NCBI RefSeq assembly: GCF_000016645.1
Contig: NC_009441.1
Span: 1,240,001-1,304,000 of the forward strand
DNA length: 64,000 nucleotides
Reading direction: 5' to 3'
DNA from: Flavobacterium johnsoniae UW101
GTDB taxonomy: Bacteria; Bacteroidota; Bacteroidia; Flavobacteriales; Flavobacteriaceae
In this document: positions 61,100 to 64,000 of the stretch, piece after piece
How the letters are laid out: each line of letters opens with the position of its first letter
Position numbering within the stretch: the stretch's first letter is position 1
Translations under genes and position numbers: made by a program
The notes under the pieces: generated by a model
Told to the model about the DNA's origin: nothing
What the model saw: the letters and a program-made list of their open reading frames with translations, nothing else
The model's database searches: none

Positions 61100-61343
61100 T
61101 TCGGGATCTGTTGCGTGGCATTTCTGGAACTAAAATACTATTTATTTTAAAACAAAAAATCAAAACTATTTTGATTCTACTGAATTAGTCGTTTTTATGT
61201 AATTTGTAAGATTTAAATGTATAATAAAAACATTGTATAAAGATTAACTGTTAAATAATAGTTTTTTTACCGAATATTTAATTGTTTTGTAACAAAAATA
61301 TAATAAGGGCGACAAATTAGTCAACTATTTAAATCTTTATATT

Positions 61344-62540
61344 ATGTATAAAAATACGATGAAATCAGTTTTTGCTGCATCTGCTTTTTTAGTGGGAGTA
61401 AGCGGCTGTTTTGCACAAGACATTTTGGTAAATTCATTAAAGTTAAATGCAAGTGATAAAAGTAAAGAAGCTTTTAAATTTACCGAAGTAGTTAACTTAG
61501 GAACTACATCTGTAAAAAATCAAGGTTCATCTGGAACTTGCTGGAGCTATTCTACAAACTCATTTTTAGAGTCAGAAATGATTCGTTTAGGAAAACAGCC
61601 TGTTGAGCTTTCTCAGGTTTTTTCGGCAAGAAACGTGTATGTAGAAAAAGGAATTAACTACGTTCGTATGCACGGAGCTGTTACTTTGGGTGACGGTGGT
61701 GCTTTGCATGATGTTACAAACATGTACAAAAAATACGGAGCAGTTCCTAGAGAAGTTTACACAGGATTAAACTACGGAACAGATAAAAATAAATTTGCCG
61801 AAATGGCAGCACTTATCGAAGGTGTTTTAGCAGCGGTGGTTAAAAATCCAAACGGAGAATTAACACCAAACTGGCAAAAAGCCTATGCAGCCGTTATTGA
61901 TTCTTACTTAGGAAAAGTGCCGGAAAACTTTACTTACAAAGGAAAAAACTATACACCACAGTCTTTTGCTAAAGAAGTAGTAGGAATTAATCCAGATGAG
62001 TACATCGAAATGTCATCGTTTACAACATCTCCATACTACCAAAAAACAACCATGATGGTGCCGGACAACTGGTCATTTGATCAGGTTTACAACGTAAAAG
62101 TAAACGACATGACAGATGTTATTGACAATGCATTGAAAAAAGGATATACTGTAGCCTGGGCAACAGACGTAAGCGAGAAAAGCTTTAGCTGGAAAAACGG
62201 TGTAGCGTATGTGCCAACAAAGAAATTTGACGAAATGACTGCCGAAGAAAAAGCAGATATGTTTAACGGACCAAAAGCAGAACCGGAAATTACTCCAGAA
62301 ATGCGTCAGGCTGCGTTTGACAACTACACAACTACAGACGACCACGGAATGCACATTATTGGTCTTGCAAAAGATCAAACCGGAAAAGAATATTATATCG
62401 TAAAAAATTCTTGGGGAGAAACAAACGACTACAAAGGTTTCTTGTTTGTAACCAAAAATTTCGTAAAATATAAAACTACTGCCTTAATGGTAAACAAAGG
62501 CGGAATCCCAACTGATATCGCTAAGAAATTAGGGGTGTAA
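61344..62540 (+). CDS. Secreted C1-family peptidase (bleomycin-hydrolase/aminopeptidase C type)
   Basis: 398 aa with signal peptide (SAFLVGVSGCFAQ). The papain triad is visible: Gln and Cys in VKNQGSSGTCWSYSTNSF (Cys about residue 63), His in DDHGMHIIGLAKD and Asn in YYIVKNSWGETN. Order and length fit the PepC/BLMH family, but the signal peptide makes it periplasmic or surface-exposed rather than cytosolic. Upstream at 61285-61310 there is a GTAAC...CGAC pair that only loosely resembles the ECF promoters found at 42.7-42.9 kb. Confidence 0.93.
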   Translation: MYKNTMKSVFAASAFLVGVSGCFAQDILVNSLKLNASDKSKEAFKFTEVVNLGTTSVKNQGSSGTCWSYSTNSFLESEMIRLGKQPVELSQVFSARNVYVEKGINYVRMHGAVTLGDGGALHDVTNMYKKYGAVPREVYTGLNYGTDKNKFAEMAALIEGVLAAVVKNPNGELTPNWQKAYAAVIDSYLGKVPENFTYKGKNYTPQSFAKEVVGINPDEYIEMSSFTTSPYYQKTTMMVPDNWSFDQVYNVKVNDMTDVIDNALKKGYTVAWATDVSEKSFSWKNGVAYVPTKKFDEMTAEEKADMFNGPKAEPEITPEMRQAAFDNYTTTDDHGMHIIGLAKDQTGKEYYIVKNSWGETNDYKGFLFVTKNFVKYKTTALMVNKGGIPTDIAKKLGV

Positions 62541-62566
62541 GTTTAGGCTAGTTTTTAATAAAATAG

Positions 62567-62602
62567 AAAAGCGCTGTGATCTTTAGATTGCAGCGCTTTT
62601 TT
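62567..62602 (+). terminator. Terminator of the C1 peptidase gene
   Basis: AAAAGCGCTGT / GCAGCGCTTTT stem (one T.G pair), 12-nt loop, followed by TT; 27 nt after the stop. Confidence 0.88.
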
Positions 62603-62606
62603 GATG

Positions 62607-62638
62607 TTTTAATTCCATCGAATTCGATGGAATTAAAA
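62607..62638. repeat. 32-bp perfect palindrome
   Basis: A perfect palindrome without spacer, left half TTTTAATTCCATCGAA, centre at GAATTC (62620-62625). It lies between the C1 peptidase terminator and the stop of the zinc-hook ATPase gene. It can form a 14-16 bp hairpin in RNA or bind a dimeric protein. Confidence 0.8.
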
Positions 62639-62727
62639 TATGGTAGATTATCATTTTTTTATTTTTAATAAAGCAGTAAAAAAACTCGATTCCTTTCTTA
62701 AATAGTTAAAAAAGTCTTTAAAATTAT

Positions 62728-64000
62728 TTATTCCCAACTATCAAAGATTTTTTTGATATCTATATATTTTTTAGGATCTAAAAGTTTAGAATTATCTAGT
62801 TTAATAATATGAGCTATTTGTGCTAAAGGAGCAAGCTGAGGATTTGTCATAGCGCAAATAATTACTTGATTATTTTTAGAGATTTTATTTAATATTAAAC
62901 TTACAATGTTTGAATAATTATTTTCAGACTGTTCTTGTTGATTTGGTGTATCAATAACTAAAGGTGAAACCACTTCATTTTTGTACTTTTCTACTAATGA
63001 AAAAATAGCAATATAATATGCTAATATTGCTCTTGAATTCTCGGCAGCGCCACCCTCAGAAATAATTTTGCTATATGATAAAGGGGATATTACTTGTGAA
63101 AGATTAACCGCCTGTGCATCTAATGATTTTATATGAGAACTAAGAAAAGAATGAAAGTCGCCATTAATATCGTCAATATAATCTTGTTTGTATAGATTTT
63201 TTTGGCTTTTTGTTGCCAGCCTAATATCTCTATCTAAATCTTGAATAGATCCTAATTTGCTATCTCTTGATTCGCTAACATTCTTTTTAATTGAGTGGCC
63301 TCCTATACTTTCTATTAAGTTAGAAAATGTAAAATGTTCGTTATCCTCTTTTTTTAAATATTTATCGCTAAGGTTATCAATTTTTTCCCTAATTTGATTC
63401 AATTCATTCGAAGTATTTGCTAATTTTCTATTCGTGATTATAAGATCATAATTGATATTATCAAGTTGGTCTTCGGCCTGACTTTTGTCTGTTAATATTG
63501 CGGTTTTGTTTTCTATTGAGTTTTCATAATTAGTTCCGCATAATGGGCACTTAAGATGGTTTTCTGGTATGTTTTCTACTGCAAAAACATAATCTTTATC
63601 AAGTTCTTGAATTAAATTTTCTGCAATTAATTTTTGGTGTTCTAAATGAGACTTAGTAATTTGTAAAGTTGAATATTTGTCAAAAACGTTTTCCTGTTGT
63701 ATAGATAGTTCTTCTAAGTCTTTTTCAATTTCTACAGTTATGTCGTCGAAGTCATTTTTAACAAAAGTGGCTATAGTTGCTGGAGGAAGATAACTTTCCA
63801 CAATTTCAAGAGTTGAATTAATTTTGTCTACTTCTGAATTTAAAATTATTTTATTGTTTTTTTTAATTGCCTTCTCTATTTCCAACTCGAAATAATCTGA
63901 AGTTAGTAGTCCAACATGATATTTAATAATTGTTTTTTTCCAAGATCTATATTGACCTAAATTATTAAAATTATCCCACGCTCTTGACCAACTTCTTTTT
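62728..64000 (-). CDS. Rad50/SMC-like zinc-hook ATPase (partial, C-terminal part)
   Basis: The frame is open from the stop at 62728 to the right edge (424 codons visible); an internal TTG near 63885 is not the true start because coding-like sequence continues upstream (NFNNLGQYRSWKKTIIKYHVG). Parts in order: coiled-coil-like charged helix, a CxxC zinc hook (HLKCPLCGTNYE), a second coiled coil, an ABC-signature-like EGGAAENSRAILAYYIAIF, and a Walker B-like SPLVIDTPNQQEQ. The Walker A part must lie beyond the window. Rad50-like ATPases with this arrangement occur in DNA repair and in several anti-phage systems. Which applies cannot be decided from this fragment. Confidence 0.85.
   Translation of the reverse strand, partial: KRSWSRAWDNFNNLGQYRSWKKTIIKYHVGLLTSDYFELEIEKAIKKNNKIILNSEVDKINSTLEIVESYLPPATIATFVKNDFDDITVEIEKDLEELSIQQENVFDKYSTLQITKSHLEHQKLIAENLIQELDKDYVFAVENIPENHLKCPLCGTNYENSIENKTAILTDKSQAEDQLDNINYDLIITNRKLANTSNELNQIREKIDNLSDKYLKKEDNEHFTFSNLIESIGGHSIKKNVSESRDSKLGSIQDLDRDIRLATKSQKNLYKQDYIDDINGDFHSFLSSHIKSLDAQAVNLSQVISPLSYSKIISEGGAAENSRAILAYYIAIFSLVEKYKNEVVSPLVIDTPNQQEQSENNYSNIVSLILNKISKNNQVIICAMTNPQLAPLAQIAHIIKLDNSKLLDPKKYIDIKKIFDSWE

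Noticed and set aside
61285..61310. Third ECF-type promoter upstream of the C1 peptidase
   Set aside because: GTAAC and CGAC are present, but the spacing is one nt shorter and the -10 core differs; too weak to claim.
63883..63885. TTG at 63883-63885 as start of the zinc-hook ATPase
   Set aside because: The frame stays open to the window end with protein-like sequence, and the Walker A domain would be missing; the gene is truncated by the window instead.

Overview
The window reads as a chromosomal segment of a Flavobacterium species (Bacteroidota), probably close to F. johnsoniae. Supporting signs are a flexirubin/dialkylresorcinol pigment cluster with a tyrosine ammonia-lyase, a type IX secretion type B C-terminal domain, a catalytically dead Nudix-type arabinose regulator, an IPExxxVDY-family gene beside pyruvate kinase, and many promoters of the Bacteroidetes form TAnnTTTG. 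The DNA is AT-rich and nearly all genes look intact. No prophage, insertion sequence or CRISPR array was seen.

Layout. (1) 1-13.4 kb: most of a flexirubin-type cluster, mainly on the minus strand: ABC exporter (its permease runs off the left edge), BtrH-like protein, two unknown proteins, two hotdog dehydratase-like proteins, DarB, DarA, acyltransferase, ACP, ketosynthase, ketoreductase, a WG-repeat protein and tyrosine ammonia-lyase, with a halogenase-like flavoprotein divergent from the lyase. (2) 13.4-20.7 kb: a patch of short palindromic repeats, a secreted protein, then a galactose (Leloir) locus with Na+/sugar symporter, galT, galK, galM and a divergent GntR-type regulator. (3) 20.8-29.3 kb: an L-arabinose locus with AraR (Nudix), GH51 arabinofuranosidase, araB, araD, araA and a lipoprotein aldose epimerase; related operator and promoter sequences recur across it, one of them with no gene behind it. 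(4) 29.5-49.3 kb: a large T9SS surface protein, OsmC, tRNA-Leu(CAA), and housekeeping genes prs, rplY, pth, sod, purF, a PfkB kinase, an ECF sigma factor with its membrane partner, rnhA, purN, acpP, fabF, rnc and pyk. (5) 49.4-59.3 kb: a same-strand block of sulfatase, HAD phosphatase lipoprotein, outer-membrane proteins, DUF2252, DUF4136 and a membrane-bound AraC regulator. (6) 59.3-62.6 kb: CPBP protease, AraC regulator and C1 peptidase. (7) 62.6 kb to the right edge: a 32-bp perfect palindrome and the C-terminal part of a Rad50/SMC-like zinc-hook ATPase, possibly the start of an accessory or defence region.

The most striking unexplained element is at 37858-38478, between convergent sod and purF. 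Four tandem copies of a 70-nt unit occur at a period of about 183 bp. Each has a promoter-like box exactly at the conserved 5' boundary and a terminator hairpin at the 3' boundary, and sequence changes between copies keep the hairpin paired only in the minus-strand RNA. I read this as an array of four small-RNA genes. Other notable signals are paired ECF promoters (GTAACC-N16-CGTC) in front of both the sigma gene and its divergent neighbour, an orphan arabinose-type promoter followed by a terminator (20.8-20.98 kb), a hotdog protein that has lost its catalytic histidine, and quasi-periodic intergenic word repeats often arranged as inverted pairs around terminators.
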